64,000 bases of DNA, from positions 744,001-808,000 of the forward strand of contig NZ_JAGTUT010000001.1 in NCBI RefSeq assembly GCF_025685605.1. Direction: 5' to 3'. Under the pieces are notes generated by a model. The model was not told where the DNA came from. It saw only the letters and a list, made by a program, of their open reading frames with translations, and did no database searches. The translations under genes were made by a program, and so were the position numbers. Positions 53,080-61,565 of this stretch are shown here, piece by piece; positions within the stretch are counted from its first letter, which is position 1; every line of letters starts with the position of its first letter. Source of the DNA: Granulicella arctica (lineage in GTDB: Bacteria > Acidobacteriota > Terriglobia > Terriglobales > Acidobacteriaceae).

Positions 53080-54984
53080 ATGCTAGACCTTTTGTCACCT
53101 GCACGACAGAACGATCAAGTCCTGCTCTCAGAAGGCAGCACCCACGTACGCTCCAACTCTTGGAGCCTGCGTTCGATCGCGATCATTACCTCGGCTTGGC
53201 TCCTCCTGCAGTTTGGCGGACTCTTCTCGCCCGGCCTCCTCGACGACGTCGACTCCATCTACATCGAGATCGCCCGCGAGATGCTCCACCGCCACGACTA
53301 CGTCACCCCTTTCGTGAACGGCATCCGTTTCTTCGATAAGCCACCCCTTATGTACTGGATGGCCGCCGGTTCGATGCACCTCTTCGGCGAGCACGACTGG
53401 GCCGCCCGCCTGCCCCTCGCCCTCTCCGTCCTGATGCTCTTCTACGCGGTCTACGCCCTCGGCAAACGCCTCTTTAGCGAGCGCGGCGGCCTCTACTCCG
53501 CACTCGCCGTCGCCACCGCCATCGGCCCCTATCTCTACACCCGCTTCTATATCCCCGACATCCTCATCGCCCTCTGGATGACCCTCGGCGTCCATCTCTT
53601 CCTCATAGCGCTCGACCGCATCCGCACTCGGGTTTCTGCGCTCCTCCCCTGCCTCGCCTTCGCCGCCGTCCTCGCCCTCAATCTCCTCACAAAAGGCCTC
53701 ATCGGCCTGGTCTTCCCCATCGGCTTCGTCCTCCTCTATCTCGTCGTCACGAGCCAACTCCGTCTCCTCGCCCGCCTCCACCTGCTCGCCAGCACCGCGG
53801 TCTTTCTCGTGATCGCCGCCCCATGGCACATCCTCGCCGCCCTCAGAAATCCAGCCATTCCTCTGCCTGCCGGAATCGGCCTTCCGGCAACCGGTGGGTG
53901 GGCCTGGTTCTATCTCTACAACGAGCACTTCGCCCGCTTCCTCGGCAAGCGCATCCCGCACGACTACGGCAACACCCCCGTCTGGCTCTTCTGGCTCTAC
54001 CTGGCCATCTGGATGATCCCGTGGACCACCTTCCTCCCCGGAGCCCTCAGCGAGCACATCCGCAATCTCGGCCATCGCTACCCGGTCACCCTCCGCCAGC
54101 GCGAAGCCGCCCTGAGCCTCACCCTCTGGGCTGGCCTCGTCGTCGCCTTCTTCAGCTTCTCGAGCCGCCAGGAGTACTACTCCTTACCCGCCATCCCCGC
54201 ACTGGCCCTGATGGCCGGAGGCCTCCTCGCCCGCGCCGAAGCCAGCCCCTCCGAGATCTCCAACCGCGCCCGCAGCAGCGCCCTCCGCTGGAGTCTCTGG
54301 CTCCTCGTCCCCCTCACCACACTCATCGCCGCAATCTGCGGATACTTCGCCGTCACCGCTCCCCGCCCCGCTCCCGGCACCGATATCGCGACCCTGCTCG
54401 CCGGCAACCCCGACCTTTACAATCTCTCCCTCGGCCACATCTTCGATCTCACCGGCGCAGCCATGGGCCTCTTCCGCGCCCCACTCTCCGGCGTCGCCCT
54501 TAGCATGGTCGCCATCGGCCTCGGCAGCTATCTCCTTCGCCGCTCCGGCCGTCCCTACGCCGCAAACCTGACGCTCGCCGCAGCCATGGTCCTCACGCTC
54601 ACCTGTGTCCACGAGGGTCTCGCCCGCTTCTACCCCGCCCTCGGCTCAAAAGATCTGGCCATCGCGATCGACCACGTCCGCCAGCCCGGCGACCTCATCG
54701 TCCTCGACGGCGAGTACACCTCCGGCTCCACCCTGCCCTTTTACACCCGGCAGCAGGTCCACCTGCTCAACGGCCGTGTCAACACGCTCTGGTATGGGAG
54801 CTTCTGGCCTGACGCCCCGAAAGTCTTCGAAGATGAGGCGTCGCTCCACGCACTCTGGGCCAGCCCGCAACGCATCTTTCTCTTGACCTATAACACCACC
54901 ACCCGCACCAACGACCTGACCCCCTACGGCGCAGTCCACAGCCTCGCAGCCAGCGGCGGCAAGACCATCCTCACCAATCGCTAG
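53080..54984 (+). CDS. GT39/ArnT-like membrane glycosyltransferase (second of tandem pair)
   Basis: The 634-residue protein is clearly paralogous to the preceding gene. It has LFSPGLLDDVDSIYIEIAREML in the catalytic loop, FFDKPPLMYWMAAGSMHLFGEHDWAARL (with KPPLMYW), and LAFAAVLALNLLTKGLIGLVFP matching the LTKGL of its neighbour. Both share NEHxxRFLGKRIPxDY (positions around 285), the periplasmic loop with acidic and basic residues. The C-terminal domain has the SGSTLPFYTRQQVHLLNGR segment of ArnT-like proteins. Tandem duplication is inferred. A terminator follows at 55018. Confidence 0.88.
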   Translation: MLDLLSPARQNDQVLLSEGSTHVRSNSWSLRSIAIITSAWLLLQFGGLFSPGLLDDVDSIYIEIAREMLHRHDYVTPFVNGIRFFDKPPLMYWMAAGSMHLFGEHDWAARLPLALSVLMLFYAVYALGKRLFSERGGLYSALAVATAIGPYLYTRFYIPDILIALWMTLGVHLFLIALDRIRTRVSALLPCLAFAAVLALNLLTKGLIGLVFPIGFVLLYLVVTSQLRLLARLHLLASTAVFLVIAAPWHILAALRNPAIPLPAGIGLPATGGWAWFYLYNEHFARFLGKRIPHDYGNTPVWLFWLYLAIWMIPWTTFLPGALSEHIRNLGHRYPVTLRQREAALSLTLWAGLVVAFFSFSSRQEYYSLPAIPALALMAGGLLARAEASPSEISNRARSSALRWSLWLLVPLTTLIAAICGYFAVTAPRPAPGTDIATLLAGNPDLYNLSLGHIFDLTGAAMGLFRAPLSGVALSMVAIGLGSYLLRRSGRPYAANLTLAAAMVLTLTCVHEGLARFYPALGSKDLAIAIDHVRQPGDLIVLDGEYTSGSTLPFYTRQQVHLLNGRVNTLWYGSFWPDAPKVFEDEASLHALWASPQRIFLLTYNTTTRTNDLTPYGAVHSLAASGGKTILTNR

Positions 54985-55017
54985 TGTCGTACGCGAAGCG
55001 CTAAACCTCACGCCGTG

Positions 55018-55039
55018 GCGCCCGGCGTCAGGGCGCTTT
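55018..55039 (+). terminator. Hairpin terminator after the GT39 pair
   Basis: GCGCCC (55018-55023) and GGGCGC (55031-55036) form a 6-bp stem around a 7-nt loop, followed by TTT. It lies between convergent genes (stops at 54984 and 55055). Confidence 0.6.
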
Positions 55040-55054
55040 GGCAGCTAATCTTCC

Positions 55055-56230
55055 CTACTCCATCGCCTCGACCTGCCCGCCGCCCTTCAGACGATAGATC
55101 TTCCCGCGATAGTAGAAGTGATCCCCACCATAACTACCCAGCCACAACGCGCTCCCTAGCAAATCACGCAATGGATAGATCAGCGCGCCGTAGAGCCACC
55201 CATCATCGCCCATAACCCGCAGAATCGTACCCGCCTGCAGCCACCGATTCACCATGGCCAGCCCAATCCAGGCAAGCCCCAGCAGCGCATGTCCACTCGC
55301 CAGCCCCCAAGCCAGCCCGAGCAGTCCAAACGGCATGGCAAACGTAAGTCCACTCCCAAAATGTCCCCAGGGTCTCGACCGCCGCGTGCTCTGCATCCAG
55401 CGCAACTGGTTGCGAAACGACAGCCAGAACGGCGAATCCTGCACCATCAACCGGATCACATGGGTCGCCAGCAGCACACCTGTTCCCTGCTTCGACAACC
55501 GGTTCCCGAGCACGAAATCGTCTGCATAAAACTGCCCAAGCTCGCCAAATCCGCCGACGTCGTAGAACGACTTCTTCCGCACCGCCATCGTCGCGCCCAG
55601 CGCAAACTTCGTTCCCTCCAGCATGTCCGCGACCAACACACCCGAGGTCATCTCGACGCTCTTACCGACTGCATCCAGCTGCGGAGCAAGCCCACCCGTA
55701 GTCGTCCCCAGATACACGCACGAAGCCAGCCCGATATGCGGGTCTTTCAGATTCTGCACCATGCGTCGCAGATAGTCCGGCTTCACCCGAACGTCTGCAT
55801 CGCTGGTGATATACAACTCATGTTTCGCCGCCGAATCCAGCTTCTCCAGCGAGTACACCTTCGCATTGTGGAACTTCGGCATCGGTTCGCCACAGGTCAT
55901 GTAGTGAGCGTCCACATGTGGATAGCGCGCACCCACCCGCCGCGCCAGTTGCAGCCCCTCGTCGCTCTCCTGCCGTGCACAAAAGAGCAGTTCAAACTCC
56001 GGATAGTCCTGCTCAAAGAACGTCTCGAGATTTCTCTCCATCCCAGGTTCCGTCCCGTGCAGCGGCTTCAACACACTCAGCGGAGGCAGAAAGGTCGCTT
56101 CGGCGCGCTCGTCACGCCGTTTTCGGAGACCGAACCGGACTGCGGCCGCAATCACCATCAGACAGTAAATGCTCGAGGTAACCGTTCCAAACAGTCCGAG
56201 AGACAACACAATGCGAAGCAGCAGATGCAT
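55055..56230 (-). CDS. hpnI: GT21-type glycosyltransferase, HpnI/ceramide glucosyltransferase-like
   Basis: The start ATG read from 56230 follows AAGGATTCAG; a GTG at 56257 lacks a ribosome site. The 391-residue protein has an N-terminal membrane helix and a GT2-fold domain: SVLKPLHGTEPGMERNLETFF, PKFHNAKV (about 118-125), ITSDADVRVKPDYL with the D-x-D-like SDAD (143-146), ADD (236-238), and a QLRW (275-278) variant of the (Q/R)xxRW motif. Two C-terminal helices follow. Close relatives are HpnI, which adds N-acetylglucosamine to hopanoids, and ceramide glucosyltransferase. No other hpn gene is in the window. The sphingolipid genes at 15-18 kb make a glycosphingolipid role worth considering. 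Confidence 0.83.
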   Translation of the reverse strand: MHLLLRIVLSLGLFGTVTSSIYCLMVIAAAVRFGLRKRRDERAEATFLPPLSVLKPLHGTEPGMERNLETFFEQDYPEFELLFCARQESDEGLQLARRVGARYPHVDAHYMTCGEPMPKFHNAKVYSLEKLDSAAKHELYITSDADVRVKPDYLRRMVQNLKDPHIGLASCVYLGTTTGGLAPQLDAVGKSVEMTSGVLVADMLEGTKFALGATMAVRKKSFYDVGGFGELGQFYADDFVLGNRLSKQGTGVLLATHVIRLMVQDSPFWLSFRNQLRWMQSTRRSRPWGHFGSGLTFAMPFGLLGLAWGLASGHALLGLAWIGLAMVNRWLQAGTILRVMGDDGWLYGALIYPLRDLLGSALWLGSYGGDHFYYRGKIYRLKGGGQVEAME

Positions 56231-56332
56231 CTGAATCCTTACCGAAATTACGCGCACGTACGCTTGAAAGACGCAGCGTCCCGCACACCCCAGTTTAGTG
56301 CATATGCGAACCCTTGAGTAGCCAGCGCCTCG

Positions 56333-56743
56333 CTACACCTTCTTCTTCGCCGCCTTCACCGCAATCTTTACTGGAACGATCATTGGACGGCGCATCGGCA
56401 CCAGTCCAGCAGGCGGATCCTGCTGCTGCATGCGCGACAACATCTCCGTCCGCACATAGTCGACAAACCCCTGCATCTGTCGATTCATCTCTTCCATTCG
56501 CTCGCGCATCTGCAGCACAATCGCGATTCCCGCGATATTTACGCCCAGGTCCCGCGCCAGGTTCAGGATGAACTCCAACCGCTCCAGATCCTCGTCCGTA
56601 TACAGCCGTGTGTTGCCGTCGCTCCGCGAAGGCCGCAGCAGCCCCTCCCGCTCATAGAGGCGCAGCGTCTGCGGATGAATCTCGTACATCTCCGCCACCG
56701 CCGAGATCATGTACGCTCCCCGACTTTTCCGCTTCGTCGCCAT
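56333..56743 (-). CDS. hspR: MerR-family heat-shock repressor HspR
   Basis: The 136-residue protein has the MerR DNA-binding head typical of HspR: AYMISAVAEMYEIHPQTLRLYEREGLLRPSRSDGNTRLYTDEDLERLEFI. The signature H-P-Q-T-L-R-x-Y-E is clear. A coiled coil (MRERMEEMNRQMQGFVDYV) and a basic tail (KIAVKAAKKKV) follow. HspR represses chaperone operons by binding HAIR inverted repeats (CTTGAGT-N7-ACTCAAG). DnaJ is 2.5 kb and DnaK 7 kb further on the same strand. A single half-site CTTGAGT occurs near 56311, downstream of this gene. Confidence 0.9.
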   Translation of the reverse strand: MATKRKSRGAYMISAVAEMYEIHPQTLRLYEREGLLRPSRSDGNTRLYTDEDLERLEFILNLARDLGVNIAGIAIVLQMRERMEEMNRQMQGFVDYVRTEMLSRMQQQDPPAGLVPMRRPMIVPVKIAVKAAKKKV

Positions 56744-56828
56744 AGATCCTAGCCTGCTTTTGACTGTCGCTGGGCTTCGCCTTTGACCGCTTGTGCTCCG
56801 GCCTTCAAGAGTAGCCGCATGGCATCGT

Positions 56829-56984
56829 TCACTTTAGTTGCGCCCGGAAAGCCGTAAACAGCTCCGGTTCGATCAGGACTAGATTAGTTCCGCGTTCAAA
56901 TCGAGCAGCGTACGGGTTCCTTACTCCGCCCGCCAAGCTGTATTCCGCCCGCATTTCGTCCGGCTCAACCTTTTTCTTCTTCAT
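56829..56984 (-). CDS. Antitoxin of BrnT-associated toxin-antitoxin pair
   Basis: The start is the ATG read from 56984 (MKKKKVEPDEM), with AGGA five nt before it, giving 51 residues. EMRAEYSLAGGVRNPYAARFERGTNLVL matches small antitoxins with the consensus EYD(F/L)SGGVRGKYxxRYxxGTNVVVL found next to BrnT-like toxins. The basic KKKK head may bind DNA or the toxin. Its first 20 nt overlap the end of the brnT frame, as in intact TA operons. Confidence 0.72.
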   Translation of the reverse strand: MKKKKVEPDEMRAEYSLAGGVRNPYAARFERGTNLVLIEPELFTAFRAQLK

Positions 56985-57243
56985 AGTCCTGTCTTTCACC
57001 CCGCGTAACTGGCCGCGCACTGATTAGTCTGACCCCTTCGCCACGTTCGACGGACGCAACAATCAATAGTCGCTTACGGACTGATGTCCCAACAAGCAAA
57101 AATCTAGCCTAATCATCAGAATGGTCTGGATCGCTATAAACTTTAGCATCCTCGTCCTTGAAAACAGTTGCAGCCTCTTCAAAGGCCACGCCATGCTTCT
57201 GTTTGTTCGCGATAGCCTTCTTGCGGTCCCACTCGAAGTACAT
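56965..57243 (-). pseudogene. brnT: BrnT-family toxin interrupted by an in-frame amber codon
   Basis: Read from ATG at 57243, the frame gives FEWDRKKAIANKQKHGVAFEEAATVF and SDPDHSDD, then TAG at 57111-57109. It then continues in the same frame as ARFLLVGTSVRKRLLIVAS, VERGEGVRLISARPVTRGER and QDYEEEKG to TGA at 56967-56965, 92 codons in all. The two halves together make a complete BrnT (RelE-fold RNase), including the normal C-terminal ISARxxTxxERxxYEE motif. The amber codon falls exactly where family members usually read E or another polar residue (HSDDxxRF). No frameshift is present, so the toxin is either dead, read through, or carries a sequencing error. Confidence 0.8.
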
Positions 57244-57368
57244 TCCCTGCAGCAGATGGAGGTGGCTTCGCTGTTCCCGCATAGTCCAGCATCCTCTTTC
57301 CTCAGTCTACAGGCGTGGCGAAACTATAACGCGACATGGTCCATCCGCTCTGCATCACATCATCAGCC

Positions 57369-58370
57369 ATGAAGAAGACAACTGCCGCCTTTTACACCGC
57401 CCAGATCCTCACCGGCGTCATCGCCTCCGCTGCAGCCTACGCTCTGCTCCCCCGGCAGCTCAAACGCGGTCAGGTAGTCGTCATCACGGGTGGCTCTCGC
57501 GGACTGGGCTTCGCTTTGGCAGAACGCTTCGGCCGCGCAGGCGCCAAACTCGTCCTCTCCTCGCGCAACGACGACGAACTTGAGCAGGCCCGAGAGAATC
57601 TCCTCGCCCGCAAAGCAGTCCTCCACGAGGACGACATCCTCCTCGTCTCCGCCGATCTCACCGACGAATCCCAGGCCAGTGGCCTCATCGACGCCGCTCT
57701 CCATACCTTTGGCCACATCGACATCCTCGTCAACAACGCCGGCATCATCGAGGTTGGGCCCGTCGAGAACCAGTCCCTCGACGCCTACGAGCGGGCCATG
57801 GCGACCAACTTCTTCGCCGCCCTCTACACCACCTACGCCGCCATGCCCTCCATGCTCGCCCGCCGCGCCGGAGCCATCGTCAACATCGCCAGCATCGGCG
57901 GCAAATTCGCCGTGCCCCACCTGCTCCCTTATGTAGCCAGCAAGTTCGCCCTCGTCGGCTTCTCAGAGGGCCTGCACGCCGAACTCCGCCACAAAGGTAT
58001 CCGCGTCACCACCGTCTGCCCCGGTCTCATGCGTACCGGGGGCGAGAGCCATGCTCACTTCACCGGCCAGGTTGAGCAGGAGAAAGACTGGTTCGATTTA
58101 GCTGCAAAGACCCCCATGATTGCCGCCTCCGTCAGCCACGCCGCCCGCCGCATCGTCAACGCTGTAGCCGCAGGCCGAGCCGAAATCACCATCACCCCGC
58201 AGGCCTGGCTCGCCGCCCGCATCGCCGGCCTCGCCCCCGAAACGACCCAGTGGGCCGCCAGCATGGTCAATCAATACCTCCTGCCCGAGCCCGCCGCCGA
58301 GAACCCCCGCCCCGACATCTCACGCCCCTTCTGGGCCACCGAACTACAGTCCACAGCCAACGAGTTCTAG
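57369..58370 (+). CDS. SDR-family oxidoreductase with N-terminal membrane segment
   Basis: The start ATG at 57369 (MKKTTAAFYTAQ) gives 333 residues. An N-terminal hydrophobic helix (about 5-27) precedes the classical SDR domain: TGGSRGLG (41-48), NNAGIIEVGPVE, catalytic Ser in IVNIASIGGKF, and YVASK with Tyr and Lys of the active site. PGLMRTGG follows. The substrate is not defined; membrane-tethered classical SDRs often act on lipids, sterols or polyketides. The gene is divergent from the brnT module. Its stop overlaps the LolA-like gene's stop within CTAG (58367-58370). Confidence 0.87.
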   Translation: MKKTTAAFYTAQILTGVIASAAAYALLPRQLKRGQVVVITGGSRGLGFALAERFGRAGAKLVLSSRNDDELEQARENLLARKAVLHEDDILLVSADLTDESQASGLIDAALHTFGHIDILVNNAGIIEVGPVENQSLDAYERAMATNFFAALYTTYAAMPSMLARRAGAIVNIASIGGKFAVPHLLPYVASKFALVGFSEGLHAELRHKGIRVTTVCPGLMRTGGESHAHFTGQVEQEKDWFDLAAKTPMIAASVSHAARRIVNAVAAGRAEITITPQAWLAARIAGLAPETTQWAASMVNQYLLPEPAAENPRPDISRPFWATELQSTANEF

Positions 58371-59155
58371 TGAAGAACGCTGCCCGCTCGACCTTGGCTG
58401 GTCGCTCGGGACCGCACTGGAACCTCTTCCGCCGGACTGGAAAAAGCCGCACTTACCGGCGAAGTCGCCAGCACCTGGTACAGCCCATAGTCAATCGTCA
58501 CCTTGGCCTCGCCGCCAATACGCACATGAGTGGTCGACACGTTCTTCTCCGGCAGCCACACCTCGCCACGCCGCATGTACCAGGAGTCAAAGCTCGCATG
58601 ACTCAACAGCCACGAAGGACTCTTCGCTGGCTCAGCCTGCAACCGCACCATCGCAAAGTCATCCGTACTCACCCACAACTTACCCCGATAGTCGACCCTG
58701 CTCGCAACCTTCGGCTCCACTTGCAGCACCCACGTACTCATCCCGTCGAGCGTCTCTCTGCCGAGTAATTGAAAGTTATACGTCTCAGGCGAGAACATCG
58801 CCCGCTGCCAGTTCTGCTTGTCCGCCGTCTCCTGCTCGCCTTCAACCAGCTTCCGCAGCACCTGGGCACACAGCACCTTCGATCCCGACTCACCCACCAC
58901 CGTAAGCAGTTTGCGCCCCGGAGCCGTGTACTCCACATGAACCTTCATCTCGGCGTGATGCTCGCCCGTGGTCCCGTTGTACTCCAGGTGGTAGCTCCGG
59001 TCAGAGGCGTAGTGTTGCAGCATCGCCTGCCGCAGCCGATTGCGCTCCATCATCTGGACCACAATCGCATTCGCTGAAAGCTCCTCGCCGACAAGGCGAA
59101 TCGCGCAGCCACTTACGAAGCCGAAGAGAACCACCACTCTCACGAGACGACGCAT
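58367..59155 (-). CDS. LolA/RseB-like exported lipoprotein-associated protein
   Basis: The start read from 59155 (MRRLVRVV) gives 262 residues with a lipobox-like VSGC near residue 16, so it may itself be lipid-anchored. The remainder is a half-barrel of beta strands typical of LolA/RseB: RSYHLEYNGTTGEHHAEMKVHVEY, ETYNFQLLGRETLDGMSTWVLQVEPK, YRGKLWVSTDDFAMVRLQAEP, SWYMRRGEVWLP. Acidobacteria have several such proteins of unknown substrate. It probably chaperones lipoproteins or senses envelope state in the periplasm. The convergent SDR gene shares its stop codon bases. Confidence 0.72.
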   Translation of the reverse strand: MRRLVRVVVLFGFVSGCAIRLVGEELSANAIVVQMMERNRLRQAMLQHYASDRSYHLEYNGTTGEHHAEMKVHVEYTAPGRKLLTVVGESGSKVLCAQVLRKLVEGEQETADKQNWQRAMFSPETYNFQLLGRETLDGMSTWVLQVEPKVASRVDYRGKLWVSTDDFAMVRLQAEPAKSPSWLLSHASFDSWYMRRGEVWLPEKNVSTTHVRIGGEAKVTIDYGLYQVLATSPVSAAFSSPAEEVPVRSRATSQGRAGSVLH

Positions 59156-59271
59156 GGACCACCCCCACAACACCTATCTCATCACGTCCAGGCCGACCCT
59201 TTGCAAACAAGCGGTAGAAATTGCAACAATTCCGTCCCGAAGTGAGCAATCTTACTCACCCATACGCCTCG

Positions 59272-60510
59272 CTACAACTCCGCAAACAAACCCTCACGCG
59301 GATCGTCAGGATTCAGCTTCGCCAACTCCCGCAAAATCTCCTTGGAGCGCTCATCCTGCACCTTCGGCACCACAATCTTTACCTCGACAATCTCATCCCC
59401 GCGAAGCCCCTCACGAGAGGCAGAACTCACACCCTTCTCGCGCAGCCGCAACTTCTGCCCTGTCTGCGTCCCTGGCGGAATCTTCAACTGCGTCCGTCCG
59501 CCAGCCTCCTGCGAATCAATCGTCGGCACATCGATCTTTGCGCCCAGCGCCGCCTCCGAGATCGTAACCGGCACCGTTACATGGATATCGTCGCCACTTC
59601 GCCGGAACACCGGATGCGTCCCCGCCTTGATGATCAGGAACAGGTCGCCAGCAGCCCCGCCGCCCACACCCGCATTCCCTCTCCCGGCGAGCCGAATCCG
59701 CTGCCCGTCCCGCGTACCGGCCTTGATCCGGAACTCCAATGGCTCCGTCCGTGTCACCACGCCTTCCCCATCACAAGTCCCGCAGGCATTCTGCACGCGC
59801 CCGCTGCCGCCGCACCGTGGGCACTGGATATTGAACTTCATCCGCCCGCCCATCTGCGTCACCTGTCCCGATCCATGGCACTCCGGGCACTCCATGCTCC
59901 CGCCCGTCGTCGACTTGCCCTTGCACGTCGGGCACGTCTCCTGCCGCCGAATCTCAAGCCGCGCCACACCACCGCGAACCGCCGTCCAGAAGTCCACACT
60001 TACCTGGTACTCAAGATCGGTTCCGGGCCGTGACTCACGAGCCTGCGCTGCACCCTTCTGCCCGCCAAACATGCTGCTGAAGATGTCCTTGAAACCACCG
60101 CCACCGTACCCGCCGGCCTGCGGTCCCTGGCCACCCGCACCGCGCTCCTGAAAGTCAGAAAAATCGAAGCCGCCAAAATCAAACGGCACCTCCTGACCAC
60201 CGCGTCCACCGGCGCGTGGCGGAGCCTGCGGACCCCCATATCCACCGCGCGCGGCAGCCTCTGCCGCCGCTGCATCCAGATTGTCCGAGTAGAAGCCGAA
60301 CTGGTCGAACACCTTCCGCTTCTTCTCGTCGCTCAGAACGTCATTTGCCTCGGAGATCTCCTTGAACTTCTCCTCGGACTTCTTATCGTTCGGATTCACA
60401 TCCGGGTGATACTTCCGCGCCAGCTTGCGGAAGGCCTTGCGAATCTCATCCGACGTCGCCGTCTTCTTGACGCCCAGCGTGCCGTAGTAGTCCTTAGTCT
60501 GTGTAGCCAT
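59272..60510 (-). CDS. dnaJ: Chaperone DnaJ
   Basis: The 412-residue type I Hsp40 has a J domain (about 7-72) with HPD at 35-37, a Gly/Phe-rich region (about 85-165), and a zinc-binding region with four cysteine pairs: CPTC, CPEC, CPRC, CGTC. C-terminal peptide-binding domains follow. The second, third and fourth pairs keep the CxxCxGxG form; the first reads CPTCKGKS, with Ser in place of the last Gly. DnaJ delivers substrates to DnaK. HspR and DnaK lie on the same strand on either side, with DNA-repair, TA and small genes between, rather than as a tight dnaK-grpE-dnaJ-hspR operon. Confidence 0.96.
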   Translation of the reverse strand: MATQTKDYYGTLGVKKTATSDEIRKAFRKLARKYHPDVNPNDKKSEEKFKEISEANDVLSDEKKRKVFDQFGFYSDNLDAAAAEAAARGGYGGPQAPPRAGGRGGQEVPFDFGGFDFSDFQERGAGGQGPQAGGYGGGGFKDIFSSMFGGQKGAAQARESRPGTDLEYQVSVDFWTAVRGGVARLEIRRQETCPTCKGKSTTGGSMECPECHGSGQVTQMGGRMKFNIQCPRCGGSGRVQNACGTCDGEGVVTRTEPLEFRIKAGTRDGQRIRLAGRGNAGVGGGAAGDLFLIIKAGTHPVFRRSGDDIHVTVPVTISEAALGAKIDVPTIDSQEAGGRTQLKIPPGTQTGQKLRLREKGVSSASREGLRGDEIVEVKIVVPKVQDERSKEILRELAKLNPDDPREGLFAEL

Positions 60511-60571
60511 TGTTCGTCGCTCTCTCTTCTCTCGCCAGCCAAGGCACCGTCGTCATCGCCTGCTTCTATCA

Positions 60572-61207
60572 TCAGGCATCTTTCTTCAATCGGGTTGCCG
60601 TAACCGTCGTTTCGCTCTTCCGCCGCAATCGTCGCGGCCTTCCACCCGCCTCAATCTCGTACTGGTAATGCTCCAATATCCGCTCGGGCGTCCACAACGC
60701 CCAGTGGTTCGCCTTTTGATCATGCATCTTAGCCAGTTGGATCTCGTCCATTCGGCGCATCATCCGCTGCAAATCGCTATAGTGCTCGATATACGCGCTG
60801 TCCTCGCCCTCGATCAAGCGCTGCATGTCCACATACACTGGCTGCGCCCACTCATAGAACGTGTGCCACACATCATAGAGATCGAGATGACCCTTCTTCA
60901 CCAGCAGCGACAGGTGCTCATAGAAGTCCAGAACCTCAAACACACTCACCGGAGGATTCTCAACATCCCACGCCAACAGTCCAGTCTCGCCTGAAGCGTC
61001 TTCTCCAAGCCTCGCCTTAGCCAGCCGTCGCCGCGCCGCAACAAACGGCTCGGAAAGGAAAAAGCTCAACTGCTTTTCAAGATTGTCGACCGCCCGATAC
61101 GCTCGCTCATGCCGTAATTGCAACCCGGCATATCCAATCGCTCCAGCACTCGTCAGTACCAGCACCGCCGTCGATATAGCCTGCACAGCATCCCAGTTTA
61201 CGAACAC
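60572..61207 (-). CDS. DUF4760-like membrane-anchored protein
   Basis: The 211-residue protein starts with a single membrane helix (about 9-31, VQAISTAVLVLTSAGAIGYAGL). A cytoplasmic helical domain follows, with RHERAYRAVDNLEKQLSFFLSEPFVAARRRLA, VFEVLDFYEHLSLLVKKGHLDLYDVWHTF (a D/E-x-x-W/F-rich helix pair), and a basic tail RPRRLRRKSETT. This matches DUF4760-type proteins, which are often near phage-defence or signalling genes but have no known activity. It ends 61 nt upstream of dnaJ on the same strand. Confidence 0.6.
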   Translation of the reverse strand: MFVNWDAVQAISTAVLVLTSAGAIGYAGLQLRHERAYRAVDNLEKQLSFFLSEPFVAARRRLAKARLGEDASGETGLLAWDVENPPVSVFEVLDFYEHLSLLVKKGHLDLYDVWHTFYEWAQPVYVDMQRLIEGEDSAYIEHYSDLQRMMRRMDEIQLAKMHDQKANHWALWTPERILEHYQYEIEAGGRPRRLRRKSETTVTATRLKKDA

Positions 61208-61219
61208 CGTATCGCCGAC

Positions 61220-61390
61220 TCAGTTCCAGACCTGCCGCGCCTCGACTGCTTCAATCGAAAACATCTGGTCCGGCTCCATCTGCTGCATCCGCTGCACGAA
61301 CTCAAGGGCTTCTTCCTTCGTGTCGAACGTCAACCGGTTATATAACTGACCGGCTCGTACTTGGTCACACTGCCAGATCATCTCTGTCAT
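61220..61390 (-). CDS. Small protein, 56 aa, paralog of the one at 63216
   Basis: A short frame starts at ATG read from 61390 (MTEMIWQCDQ), with AGGA three nt before it, and stops at 61220-61222. The 56 residues read as a beta-alpha-beta unit: IWQCDQ, LYNRLTFDTKEEALEFVQRMQQ, MFSIEAVEARQVWN. The same pattern, including MT-x-x-(M)xWxC at the start and VWN at the end, is seen in the 57-residue protein at 63216-63389. A family name is not recognised. Its preservation in two copies within 2 kb supports it being real. Confidence 0.72.
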   Translation of the reverse strand: MTEMIWQCDQVRAGQLYNRLTFDTKEEALEFVQRMQQMEPDQMFSIEAVEARQVWN

Positions 61391-61565
61391 CGTCCTGCTC
61401 CTCGTGCCGGATTTTTGTTCCAGGTTGCTTGGAGTACGATCATGACGCGCCGCTCGCTTGCTTCCCCACCTTGCGGCTGTGCACCCTCTTGGCAGCTCTA
61501 CGTGTCCTGTTAGATCGTTTGATTCAAATTATCCCATCAAGGTCGCACGCGAAACGCAACTTCAC

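Noticed and set aside
53128..54075. 315-codon minus-strand frame opposite the second GT39 gene
   Set aside because: Glu/Gly/Asp-rich, no motif; a shadow of a membrane-protein gene.
56305..56330. CTTGAGT near 56311 as an HspR HAIR operator
   Set aside because: Only one half-site; no ACTCAAG partner at seven bases, and it lies downstream of hspR.
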